Position numbers and translations under genes: made by a program. Under the pieces are notes generated by a model. The model was not told where the DNA came from. It searched no databases and worked only from the letters and a program-made list of their open reading frames with translations. This document shows, in pieces, positions 9,808 to 19,815 of a stretch of 64,000 nt of DNA. Source of the DNA: Costus lasius (taxonomy: Eukaryota > Streptophyta > Magnoliopsida > Zingiberales > Costaceae); contig CM050454.1 of assembly GCA_027563935.2 (NCBI GenBank), positions 48,946,596-49,010,595 of the forward strand. The letters run 5' to 3'. Within the stretch, counting starts at the first letter, position 1, and each line of letters begins with the position of its first letter.

Positions 9808-12389
9808 CTAATTGTTGAGAAATCTCAAACCCATATTATTACAGTGCTTCTCATGCTTCTGCTGCGCCAGAGGCTTTGTAAGCGGGTCAGCCAGATTGTC
9901 GTCTGTATGAACCTTGCAGACTTTGATCTCGCCACGATCAATGATCTCCCGGATCAAATGAAACCTTCTCTGTATGTGCTTGGACTTCTGGTGCGACCGT
10001 GGTTCCTTTGCTTGTGCTATAGCTCCAGTGTTATCACAGAAGATAACCAAAGGATCTGCACTCGAAGGAACAACACCAAGTTCCTGAACGAACTTACGAA
10101 TCCACACTGCCTCCTTGGATGCTTCCGAGGCTGCAACATACTCGGCTTCTGTTGTGGAATCAGCAACAATAGACTGTTTGAAACTCTTCCACACCACTGC
10201 TCCTCCATTCAAGCTAAAAACATAGCCTGATTGCAATCGGAAATCATCCTGGTCAGATTGGAACGAAGCGTCAGTATATCCTTCAATACTGAGTTCTTCC
10301 TGACCACCATACACCAAGAACATATCTTTGGTCCTCCGAAGATATTTCAAAATGTTCTTGACTGCAATCCAGTGCGCCTGACCTGGATTACTTTGGAACC
10401 GACTGGTCATGCTTAACCCGTAAGCGACGTCTGGGCGAGTACACAACATCGCATACATAATGGATCCAATAGCCGAAGCATAAGGCGTATTGTCCATTTC
10501 ATCTTTCTCAGTCTGTGTTTGTGGACACTGACTCTTCGAAAGATTCAGACCATGTCTGACTGGAAGATATCCTCTCTTAGAATTTTCTAAATGGAATCTC
10601 TCTAGGACTTTATCGATGTAAGTACTCTGGCACAGCCCGAGAAGCCTCTTAGATCTATCTCTGTAGATCTTCACACCTAATACATAGGCTGCTTCTCCTA
10701 AATCTTTCATCTGGAAACATTTTCTTAACCATGCTTTAACCGCATGCAGTTCAGGAATATCGTTTCCAATGATTAAGATATCATCGACGTAGAGGACTAG
10801 GAAAGTAATTACGCTCCCACTAAACCTCTTATATACACACGGGTCATCTTCATTCTTGATGAAACCAAACTCACAGATTGATTCATCAAAACGAATATTC
10901 CAGCTTCTTGATGCTTGCTTAAGTCCATAAATGGACTTCTTTAACTTGCATATTTTATGACGATTTGATGGATTGGTGAAACCTTCAGGTTGTGTCATAT
11001 ACACATCCTCATCCAGTTTTCTATTAAGGAAAGCAGTCTTCACATCCATCTGCCAGATCTCATAATCATAATATGCTGCTATCGCAAGAATAATCCAAAT
11101 AGACTTGAACATAGCTACAGGAGAGAAAGTTTCATCATAATCTATCCCGTAGATTTGTTTGAAACCTTTCGCAACTAGTCTGCCTTTATAGGTAACCACG
11201 TTACCATCCATGTCAATCTTATTCTTGAAGATCCATTTATAGCCTATAGGGATTACTCCCGGAGGCGGATCAACCAAATCCCAGACTTGGTTATCTGACA
11301 TGGAGTCCATCTCGGCTCGCATAGCTTCAAGCCATCTCGCTGATTCCGGTCCACTGACCGCATCCGCATAAGTGAGGGGTTCATCATCAATGATGTAGAC
11401 TCCGTCATAGCGCTCAGGCTGTCGACGGATCCTTCCCGATCTTCGCAGTTCCCGTGATATCTGAGCCTCAGGTTGTTCAGTAACCTGATCTACTGGCTCA
11501 GGCTCATCCAACTGTGCTTGACTACTTTGTCCTTCTTCTGGATTCTCATCCAGCTTTATTTCTCTCCCACTGGCCTCTTGCAGAAGAAATTCCTTCTCAA
11601 GAAAAATAGCCGTCCGAGCAACAAACACCTTGTTCTCTTTGGGATCGAAGAAATAATAACCCTTAGTTTCCTTAGGGTAACCGACAAAGATGCATTTCTC
11701 ATATCTGCTCTCTAGTTTCCCAGAGGCGAGCTTTTTGACATAAGCCTCGCAACCCCAGATCTTAATAAATGTCAAGCTCGGCTGTTTCCCATACCATAAC
11801 TCATATGGCGTCTTTGAAACTGCCTTGGATGGCACTCGGTTTAGTACCTTTGCAATTGTTTCCAGTGCAAATCCCCAAAAGGAGTAAGGTAGAGTAGCCT
11901 GACTCATCATAGAACGAACCATATCCAGTAAGGTTCTGTTCCTCCTTTCGGACACACCATTCCATTGCGGTGTTCCTGGCGGAGTGAGCTGTGAGATAAT
12001 CCCACACTACTTCAGATAGTCAGTAAACTCTCGACTCAAGTATTCACCACCTCGATCTGAATGAAGTGCCTTGATATTTCGGCCTAGCTGATTCTGTACT
12101 TCGTTCTTGAACTCTTTGAACTTGTCAAAAGATTCACTTTTATGTCTCATTAGATAGACATACCCATATCAACTGAAATCATCAGTAAAGGTAATGAAGT
12201 ATAGATAGCCACCTCTGGCATGTTTACTGAAAGGCCCACACACATCACTGTGTATAAGGTCAAGTAAACCTGAAGCCCTTTGACCTTTCTTAGGAAAAGG
12301 AGACTTTGTCATTTTACCCATTAAACAAGCTTTACATGTATCAATCTCCTCATAGGAGAATGATCCCAGCAGTCCATGATCATGCAACC
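9808..12389 (-). pseudogene. Copia #1 pol, C-terminal part (integrase, RT, RNase H)
   Basis: On the - strand this reads the GAG-pre-integrase end, the integrase core, the copia RT (YVDDILI) and RNase H (GYTDASF, STTEAEY, FCDNTGA), ending at TAG 9808-9810. Two nonsense codons lie upstream: TGA at 12169-12171 (Arg in the sister copies) and TAG at 12007-12009 (Glu in the sister copies). Both are transversions. Below 12006 the frame is fully open through RT and RNase H. The upstream edge is the copia #2 insertion. Compared with copia #3, 573 bp coding for the zinc knuckle, protease and start of pre-integrase are missing between here and 30600. Confidence 0.92.
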
Positions 12390-14062
12390 TGTTGGGGTAT
12401 GCCCTTAAGGCTAATGTTTGAGGCCTGTGGGAATGTATCAGTATCATGTAATAAACTCTTATGTTTATAAAGGCATGGTTGTTATTCAGTTAGCTACATT
12501 GTCTGCTGCAATATATGTTCTTCTGAATAATGTCTCAAAGCTGTTCAGCTGGGCTGACATGCTATTAAGTCCTTAGTCGATGTATCTTGGTGAACATGAG
12601 ACAGCCTTGATATGGTTAAGACTAATATGTGTTCTAATCTTATAGGATGCTTCGAGCATGGAATAAGATGTAGACTCATGGGTACATGGGATGTACTGGA
12701 CAGACCCTACTAGGATGTTCAATTGTTTGTCACAATGTGAATATTCCTTGATTATGACAAGTGGCACATTTCCTCTGACTTGAGATCACTTGTGTTTTCT
12801 AAATGATGATTGTCATTGTTTTGAGATAGTTCAATATCGTTTGAAACATAATGATTATAGACTATCTTGGATGGTGAGCTTGAGTCAGGTTAGAGCATTA
12901 GTGATAGACAAAGGATTGCCGTCTCCTTGTTTAAGGAGTGTGATGTTCTAAAGGGGCCCCCTGGATGAGATGATTGAGAAAAGTGTATGGCCATACCCAG
13001 GTGACAGTGTTCATCTGATCTAATCATGCTCATCATATTGGAGTTACGAGCTTGACAGGCTTGTCCAATAAGAACATCCAGTGGCAAAGGAAATATGCAT
13101 GCCTTGTGAATTGATTCACACTTGTGCTGTTTTTGGGTGTAGTCTTGGAAGACTCTTTCCTTTATATCGGGAGACAGTGATGTGTTGCTAGATACCTCTC
13201 ACTGGTCGTGATAACGTGAGTTATCGTTACCGACGCTTAAAGGAAACCCTCAGGGTCGCACAATTTGATGATATGGCTTACTTAAGTCAGATCGTGTGGA
13301 CTGAATTGTTCGGGTTCAGTTTAAAGGGATTTAATCTCTGATTGTAAGTGAGATCTGGTCTGATCATGTTTGATTGATTAGGGCTTGGGATCGGTAAGCT
13401 TCGATCGAGAGAACGGATGCTAGATCGGTCAGATCAGAAGCATCAAGAGATCGACGGTCAGATCAAGCACCTTAGGGTTTTTAATGTGATCTGGACTAAT
13501 TGCTTGGGTTATTTGGTTTATAGACCAGACCGAATTGAACCGGCTCTAGATGTGAGCGCTTGGTTCAAAGTAATGAGGAAAATGCGATTGGTTCATGAGG
13601 GCATGAACACATGATCGCATGTAAGAGAGGTTGGCTATTTTTAGCAACCACGCCCCCCCTGTTTACATGGAGCGCATCTCTTGTTGCCTCAACCTCTAAT
13701 TCTCGTCGCTCTCTCTCGTAAGAGACTTCTCTTTCACGTCTTGGAGACTCGAGAATCAAGCAAGGAAAGGCGATCTTCTTCCCTTCTCACGCGATCAAAG
13801 ACACCTAGGAATCTTGCTAGCACAAGATATTCCGTAGGGAGTAAGCGCATCCTCATCTTGTGTGCGCGTCCTAAGGAGGAAATCTTCGTTGCTTTCTATC
13901 TTCCAAGGCGCCATCTTTAAATGGCATTGGTATGAATCGCATCTCCTTCTTTCATGTTTTAAAGGTTGATCATATATTGCATGTTTTCGATTCTTGAATC
14001 CGCTGCCTATCGAGTTTGCGCCAACTAGGGTTTCGCCCCCCTCTTGAAAGGGGTTCCCTTCA
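12390..14062 (+). repeat. Copia #2 5' LTR
   Basis: It starts TGTTGGGGTATGCCC and ends GGTTCCCTTCA, followed by AT and the primer site. A weak TATA-like stretch TTTATATC (13161-13168) lies 42 nt before the GNRA-type hairpin (13210-13225). A second TATAAA is near 12470. The promoter position is therefore unresolved. Confidence 0.94.
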
Positions 14063-14064
14063 AT

Positions 14065-14076
14065 TGGTATCAGAGC
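14065..14076 (+). promoter_or_regulatory. Primer-binding site, initiator tRNA-Met (copia #2)
   Basis: TGGTATCAGAGC is a 12-nt complement to the initiator tRNA-Met 3' end, 2 nt after the LTR. The same arrangement is seen in copia #1 and #3. Confidence 0.92.
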
Positions 14077-14975
14077 GCAAGGTTTACATGCAAATTTATA
14101 TGATTGCTTTGATTATGTGTTCCAAGTATTCTAGATCTTCACCATGCGAAATTCATCATGATAACATGTTTCATGCTGAAACTTATTTCATGTTTTACTT
14201 GCGCATGTATGTTGGCGCATGTAGTAGTTTTTTCTCAAAAATTATATCATTTGCGCGACTCATTGTAGATCTAAGATGCGCCTGCATTAAAACCCTTAGA
14301 CGGGTTATTAGGGTTGAAGTCAACCCCTAAGTTAGATCCAAACATGTCTGATCAGATCATCTGACAGCCTGAATGGGTCGACCAGATAGCACCTTGGCGC
14401 AAGCCTATGGTGGCTATAGGTCGACTGCAGACAGGTGTGTAGCGATGTCTGATTGAGACGACTACTGAACGCACCTGAGTTAGGCCCGGGGTCACGCCCG
14501 CTTGCCACACCTCAGTGTGGTCGTTCAGCCCTGGCGCATGCATAGTTGACCTTATGGTCGACGCAAGTCAGTTAGGACTTGGTGCATGCAAGGGCAGTGG
14601 ATCTGACTAGGTTGGATGAGTGGATCCCTAGTAATGGACCGTTGTAAGGTTGTAGGGCAAATAAGGAAAATTAAAATTGATCCTATGGGGTTTTCGAAAA
14701 TTTTAATTTTTATGGATCACATGGTTATTGATTGATGCATATGCTTGTTTATTTAGTCTTATGTGGGCTGCTCATATTATTTGTGTGCTGTGCTGGGGCC
14801 TGCGTGCCTGAATTAAAAATTGTAAATTAATTATTGTGATCTGCGCATCACTGTGTTTTAATTTATAAATGTAAGTGACCTGCGTGTCACTCTTGTCTAG
14901 ATAGTTAAATTTGTAATTTAATTAGACAAGAGCACAAAGCACACTTGGCAGAGGCGCTTGCAGCAAGTGGCTGGA

Positions 14976-15012
14976 CCAGGTGGGAGGTCTAGGGTTCGAC
15001 CCTAGGACCTGG
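14976..15012 (+). ncRNA. Leader hairpin with tRNA T-arm/B-box-like core
   Basis: The outer stem CCAGGT/ACCTGG encloses a 7-bp perfect stem CTAGGGT-TCG-ACCCTAG (14989-15005). GGTTCGACCC (14993-15002) resembles the RNA polymerase III B box. An A-box-like TGGCTGGACCAGG lies about 25 nt upstream. Related, less perfect versions occur in copia #3 (about 26290-26325) and copia #1 (about 32185-32225). It may be a relic of tRNA-derived sequence or a structural RNA element. Confidence 0.4.
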
Positions 15013-15345
15013 CGCAATTTCCTGGTGGGCGCATCAGAGCTGCTGATGGCGCTTGGGCCCAGGTTTGGGCCAGATGAGCAGCTAAAGACCCATGAAGAGC
15101 AAGTGAAGACTTAAGTTAGGTTAAGGTCTCACTAGGGCTATGGGCTTTTACCACATAAGATTCATGCTTTCTTTTATTGCTTAATATTAGAATTGCATGA
15201 TTAAATTATCTTCTGCTATCACCATAGGAATTGCATGATAGGCAAGAAGATAAAAGACCGTTAAAATCCAACGCTTAAATATCAAGCTCGTAAGCCTTCT
15301 GACGCGAAACCTCACTGTTCTGATTATCGTTGGAGCCGTGTTGTA

Positions 15346-15358
15346 CCCACTCAGTGGG
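15346..15358 (+). ncRNA. Leader hairpin A (CCCAC-TCA-GTGGG)
   Basis: A 5-bp perfect stem with TCA loop, in the frame GTGTTGTA...CAC shared with hairpin B at 15555. It is conserved in copia #3 (25942-25954) and copia #1 (31840-31852). Confidence 0.5.
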
Positions 15359-15554
15359 CACGTCCATCTATCTTCAGACGGTGCGGGATTACACCTGTGT
15401 GTTACAGAGTAGGGATTTATCCCTTCTCGTTGCTCAGCATAGCACATGGTGGTCCAGGGAGTAGGTCGGGTCAGCTTGACCGTGTAGACTACATATGTGG
15501 CGCATATGGTAGCACATGGAGGCAGCCATCTGTGGAGTCAGAGATTGTGTTGTA

Positions 15555-15567
15555 CCAACTCAGTTGG
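15555..15567 (+). ncRNA. Leader hairpin B (CCAAC-TCA-GTTGG)
   Basis: Same flanks and loop as hairpin A, but the central C-G pair is replaced by A-T on both arms, so pairing is kept. Present in copia #3 (25733-25745). In copia #1 (31630-31642) the loop is changed to TCT on the sense strand while the stem is intact. Confidence 0.5.
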
Positions 15568-15878
15568 CACAGTCTGCTGGACTGCCCAGATGAAGGGGAA
15601 TCGCACGGGTTGGCGATCGGCAGTGACTGCCTACCAGAAACTAGTGCTTGTACTCTCTGTGCATCTTATCTCGCCTGAGCGGGACGCGGAGACCAAGTAT
15701 GAAATCTGGATCCCATCTCACTAAAAGAGTTCTACTCTTTCGGGCTGTTTTGCTGGATTTTTCACGCCTGATAAAATAGTGAGAAAAAGAATCTTTCTTA
15801 AGTCCTGATTGATTCTTATACATTGATACTGACCTTGCTGTTCTTGTATTGTTGTAGATACCTGCAGCAACGAACACC

Positions 15879-18080
15879 ATGAACTTCAATGTGCGATCCC
15901 TACTGGAAAGGGAGAAGTTTGGTGGGCCGAACTTCTCTGACTGGTTTGGACACCTTAAGATTGTTCTTAAGGCAGAGAGGAAACTGTATGTCCTCGAGAC
16001 GGCGATACCGCCGCAGCCCGCTCCGAACGCCGCAAGGGCGGTTCGGGAAGCCTATGAAAAGCACGTCAATGATAGCATTGATGTCGCTTGCCTGATGCTA
16101 GCGTCTATGACGCCACCGCTGCAGCGTCAGCATGAGGATATGTCTGCTATAGACATGATAGCGAACCTCAAGATGCTGTATGCTGCACAGGCGAGGACTG
16201 AACGCTATAATTTGACAAAGCTCTTCTTTCAGAGCAAACTGGCTGAAGGGAGCCCAGTGGGAGCTCACGTGCTCAAGATGATTGGGCACAAGGAGGCTCT
16301 AGAGAACCTGGGGCATACCATCAACCAGGAGCTTGCTGTGGACATTATTCTGCAGTCTCTCCCGCCTTCATTCGACGCGTTCATTATTAATTTTAATATG
16401 AACAAAATCGATTGTACTCCGGCAGAGCTGCTGAATATGCTCTTGACCACTGAGGAGACTCTGAAGGGTAAGCCTTCAACCTCTGTCTTGATGGTTCCTT
16501 CTAGGAACAAGAAGAAGGGGAAGAAGGGCAAGGCCCCTGTCAAGAATTACAGCAAGGCTCTGAAGCAGAAGGTCAAGCGGTCTAAGGAATACAGGTGTTT
16601 CCACTGTGGCCAGCTGGGTCACTGGAAAAAGGACTGTAAAGCGCTCCAAGGAGATAAGAGGGGAAGCTTTGCTTCTGGCTCAGGTATATTCGTGACTGAG
16701 GTCATGTTTTCTTCTTCTGTATCATGGGTGTTGGACACTGCATGTGGAGTTCACATTTGTTCAAATGTACAGGAACTCAAGAGAAGAAGGCAGGTGGGAC
16801 AGCATGAGGTGGACCTACGAGTTGGAAACGGGGCACGGGTTGCTGCTGTTGCTGTAGGAGACTACTTTATTTCTTTACCATCTGGACTTGTATTGGAACT
16901 AAACAGTTGTTACTTTGTTCCCAGTATAACCAAAAATATTATCTCCATTCCTGCTCTTGTCAGGAAGGGGTTTTCCTTTGAATGCAATATTTCAAAGTGT
17001 ATTTTGTCTTATGATAATATTGTTTATGCAACTGGTTCAATTAACAATGGGTTATTCATGTTGGACATGGAATGTTCAATACAGCAAATTGATATTAAGA
17101 AAGCCAAGTATGCTGATGACAGCACCTTGCTATGGCATAGTCGTTTAGGCCATATTAACGAGAAACGCATTAAGCGGTTGCATGAAAATGGACTGCTGGG
17201 ATCATTCTCCTATAAGGAGATTGATACATGCAAAGCTTGTTTGATGGGTAAAATGACGAAGTCACCTTTTCCTCACAAAGGTCAAAGGGCTTCAGGTTTA
17301 CTTGACCTTATACACAGTGATGTGTGTGGGCCATTTAGTAAACATGCCAGAGGTGGCTATCAGTACTTCATTACCTTTACTGATGATTTCAGTAGATATG
17401 GTTATGTCTATCTGATGAGACATAAAAGTGAATCTTTTGACAAGTTCAAAGAGTTCAAAAATGAAGTACAGAATCAGCTAGGCCGTAATATCAAGGCACT
17501 TCGCTCAGATCGAGGTGGTGAATACCTAAGTCATGCATTTACTGACTATCTAAAGGAGTGTGGGATTATCTCACAGCTCACTCCACCAGGAACACCGCAA
17601 TGGAATGGTGTGTCCGAGAGGAGAAATAGAACGCTACTTGATATGGTTCGTTCTATGATGAGTCAGGCTACTCTACCCTACTCCTTTTGGGGTTTTGCAC
17701 TAGAAACAGCTGCAAAGGTACTAAACCGAGTGCCATCCAAGGCAGTTTCCAAGACGCCATATGAGTTATGGTATGGGAAACAGCCAAGCTTGACATTTAT
17801 CAGGATCTGGGGTTGCGAAGCTTATGTAAAGAAGCTCGCCTCTGGGAAACTAGAGAGCAGATCTGACAAATGTATCTTTGTCGGTTACCCTAAGGAAACT
17901 AAGGGTTATTATTTCTTCGATCCCAAGGAGAACAAGGTTTTTGTTGCTCGGACGGCCATATTTCTTGAGAAGGAGTTTCTTCTGCAAGAGGCCAGTGGGA
18001 GAGAAATAAAACTGGATGAGAATCCAGAGGAAGGACAAAGTGCTCAAGCAGAGTTGGATGAGCCTGAGCCGGTAGAATAG
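15879..18080 (+). CDS. Copia #2 gag-protease-integrase (N-terminal 733 codons before a nonsense codon)
   Basis: ATG 15879 opens the gag-pol frame. Gag fills residues 1-235 (UBN2-type capsid). The CCHC zinc knuckle is C240-C243-H248-C253. Protease has the DTA triad (D286-T287-A288) in the WVLDTACG context. The pre-integrase zinc finger is H420/H425/C451/C454. The integrase core has D481, D544 and E580 (DD35E). The frame ends at TAG 18078-18080, where copia #3 and copia #6 have CAG (Gln), so this is a single C-to-T nonsense change. RT and RNase H continue in the same frame from 18081, giving 1293 residues in all, the usual size for an Angela-type polyprotein. A ribosome would make gag, protease and integrase only. 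Confidence 0.94.
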   Translation: MNFNVRSLLEREKFGGPNFSDWFGHLKIVLKAERKLYVLETAIPPQPAPNAARAVREAYEKHVNDSIDVACLMLASMTPPLQRQHEDMSAIDMIANLKMLYAAQARTERYNLTKLFFQSKLAEGSPVGAHVLKMIGHKEALENLGHTINQELAVDIILQSLPPSFDAFIINFNMNKIDCTPAELLNMLLTTEETLKGKPSTSVLMVPSRNKKKGKKGKAPVKNYSKALKQKVKRSKEYRCFHCGQLGHWKKDCKALQGDKRGSFASGSGIFVTEVMFSSSVSWVLDTACGVHICSNVQELKRRRQVGQHEVDLRVGNGARVAAVAVGDYFISLPSGLVLELNSCYFVPSITKNIISIPALVRKGFSFECNISKCILSYDNIVYATGSINNGLFMLDMECSIQQIDIKKAKYADDSTLLWHSRLGHINEKRIKRLHENGLLGSFSYKEIDTCKACLMGKMTKSPFPHKGQRASGLLDLIHSDVCGPFSKHARGGYQYFITFTDDFSRYGYVYLMRHKSESFDKFKEFKNEVQNQLGRNIKALRSDRGGEYLSHAFTDYLKECGIISQLTPPGTPQWNGVSERRNRTLLDMVRSMMSQATLPYSFWGFALETAAKVLNRVPSKAVSKTPYELWYGKQPSLTFIRIWGCEAYVKKLASGKLESRSDKCIFVGYPKETKGYYFFDPKENKVFVARTAIFLEKEFLLQEASGREIKLDENPEEGQSAQAELDEPEPVE

Positions 18081-19760
18081 GTTATTGAACAACCTGAGGC
18101 TCAGATATCACGGGAACCGCGAAGATCGGGTAGGATCCGTCGACAGCCTGAGCGCTATGACGGAGTCTACATCATTAACAATGATGAACCCCTCACTTAT
18201 GCGGATGCGGTCGGTGGACCGGAGTCAGCGAGATGGCTTGAAGCTATGCGCGCCGAGATGGACTCCATGTCAGATAACCAAGTCTGGGATTTGGTTGATC
18301 CGCCTCCGGGAGTTATCCCTATAGGCTGTAAATGGATCTTCAAGAAGAAGATTGACATGGATGGTAACGTGGTTACCTATAAAGGCAGGCTAGTTGCGAA
18401 AGGTTTCAAACAAATCTACGGGATAGATTATGATGAAACTTTCTCACCTGTAGCCATGTTTAAGTCTATTCGGATTCTTTTCGCGATAGCTGCATATTAT
18501 GATTATGAGATTTGGCAGATGGATGTGAAAACAGCTTTCCTTAATGGAAATCTGGATGAGGATGTGTATATGACACAACCAGAAGGTTTCACTAATCCAG
18601 CAGATCGTCATAAGATATGCAAGTTAAAGAAGTCTATTTATGGACTTAAACAAGCATCAAGAAGCTGGAATATTCGTTTTGATGAATCAGTCACTGAATT
18701 TGGTTTCATCAAGAACGAAGATGACCCGTGTGTATATAAGAGGTTTAGTGGGAGCGTGATTACTTTCCTAGTCCTCTACGTCGATGACATCTTGATCATT
18801 GGAAATGATATTCCTGAAATGCATGCTGTTAAAGCATGGCTAAGGAAATGTTTCCAGATGAAAGATCTAGGAGAAGCAGCCTATGTGTTAGGTGTAAAGA
18901 TCTACAGGGATAGATCTAAGAGGCTTCTCGGGCTGTGCCAGAGTACTTACATCGAAAAGGTCCTGGAGAGATTTCATTTAGAGAATTCTAAACGAGGATA
19001 TCTTCCAGTCAGACATGGTCTGAATCTTTCGAAGAGTCAGTGTCCACAAACACAGACTGAGAAAGATGAAATGGACAATACGCCTTATGCTTCGGCTATT
19101 GGTTCCATTATGTATGCGATGTTGTGTACTCGCCCAGACGTTGCTTACGGGTTAAGCGTAACCAGTCGTTTCCAAAGTAATCCAGGTGTGGCGCACTGGA
19201 TTGCAGTCAAGAACATCTTAAAATATCTGCGGAGGACCAAAGATATGTTCTTGATATATGGTGGTCAGGAAGAACTCAGTATTGAAGGATATACTGACGC
19301 TTCGTTCCAGTCTGACCAGGATGATTTCCGATCGCAATCAGGCTATGTTTTTAGCTTGAATGGAGGTGCAGTGGTGTGGAAAAGTTTCAAACAGTCAACT
19401 GTTGCTGATTCTACAACAGAAGCCGAGTATGTTGCAGCCTCGGAAGCATCCAAGGAGGCAGTGTGGATTCGTAAGTTCGTGAGAGAACTTGGTGTCATTC
19501 CTTCGAGTGCAGATCCTTTGGTTATCTTTTGTGATAACACTGGAGCAATCGCACAAGCAAAGGAACCACGGTCGCACCAGAAGTCCAAGCACATACAGAG
19601 ACGGTTTCACTTGATCCGGGAGATCATTGATCGTGGCGAGATCAAAATCTGCAAGGTACATACAGATGACAATCTGGCAGACCCGCTTACCAAGCCTCTG
19701 GCGCAGCAGAAGCATGAGAAGCACTGTAATAATATGGGTTTGAGATTTCTCAACCATTAG
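18081..19760 (+). CDS. Copia #2 reverse transcriptase and RNase H (downstream of the nonsense codon)
   Basis: Same frame as 15879-18080 and open to TAG 19758-19760. RT runs from about residue 800 (WDLVDPPPG, IGCKWIFKKK) with the catalytic YVDD at 967-970. RNase H acidic residues are in GYTDASF (D1140), TTEAEY and FCDN (D1219). There is no separate start codon, so it would depend on reading through the TAG. Otherwise it is intact and nearly identical to copia #3 and #6. Confidence 0.93.
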   Translation, partial: VIEQPEAQISREPRRSGRIRRQPERYDGVYIINNDEPLTYADAVGGPESARWLEAMRAEMDSMSDNQVWDLVDPPPGVIPIGCKWIFKKKIDMDGNVVTYKGRLVAKGFKQIYGIDYDETFSPVAMFKSIRILFAIAAYYDYEIWQMDVKTAFLNGNLDEDVYMTQPEGFTNPADRHKICKLKKSIYGLKQASRSWNIRFDESVTEFGFIKNEDDPCVYKRFSGSVITFLVLYVDDILIIGNDIPEMHAVKAWLRKCFQMKDLGEAAYVLGVKIYRDRSKRLLGLCQSTYIEKVLERFHLENSKRGYLPVRHGLNLSKSQCPQTQTEKDEMDNTPYASAIGSIMYAMLCTRPDVAYGLSVTSRFQSNPGVAHWIAVKNILKYLRRTKDMFLIYGGQEELSIEGYTDASFQSDQDDFRSQSGYVFSLNGGAVVWKSFKQSTVADSTTEAEYVAASEASKEAVWIRKFVRELGVIPSSADPLVIFCDNTGAIAQAKEPRSHQKSKHIQRRFHLIREIIDRGEIKICKVHTDDNLADPLTKPLAQQKHEKHCNNMGLRFLNH

Positions 19761-19771
19761 ATTAAGTGCAA

Positions 19772-19780
19772 GTGGGAGAT
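19772..19780 (+). promoter_or_regulatory. Polypurine tract of copia #2
   Basis: GTGGGAGA followed by T lies directly before the 3' LTR (TGTTGGGG at 19781). The equivalent sits next to the 3' LTR in copia #1, #3 and #6. It would prime second-strand synthesis. Confidence 0.8.
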
Positions 19781-19815
19781 TGTTGGGGTATGCCCTTAAG
19801 GCTAATGTTTGAGGC

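Larger units (their letters stand above)
14077..15878 (+). other. Copia #2 untranslated leader
   Basis: About 1.8 kb without a convincing ATG-initiated frame, conserved in copia #1 (31331-34919 less the solo LTR) and copia #3 (25422-27248). It contains a long hairpin with a T-arm-like core (14976-15012) and two sister hairpins (15346-15358 and 15555-15567). Leaders of this kind usually carry packaging or dimerisation signals, but the role here is inference. Confidence 0.75.

Noticed and set aside
15397..15678. A sense-strand leader frame of about 82-93 codons shared by copia #2 and #3.
   Set aside because: It has no ATG at its start (GTG or TTG), is frameshifted in copia #1, and overlaps conserved hairpins. 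I treat it as leader RNA, not a gene.
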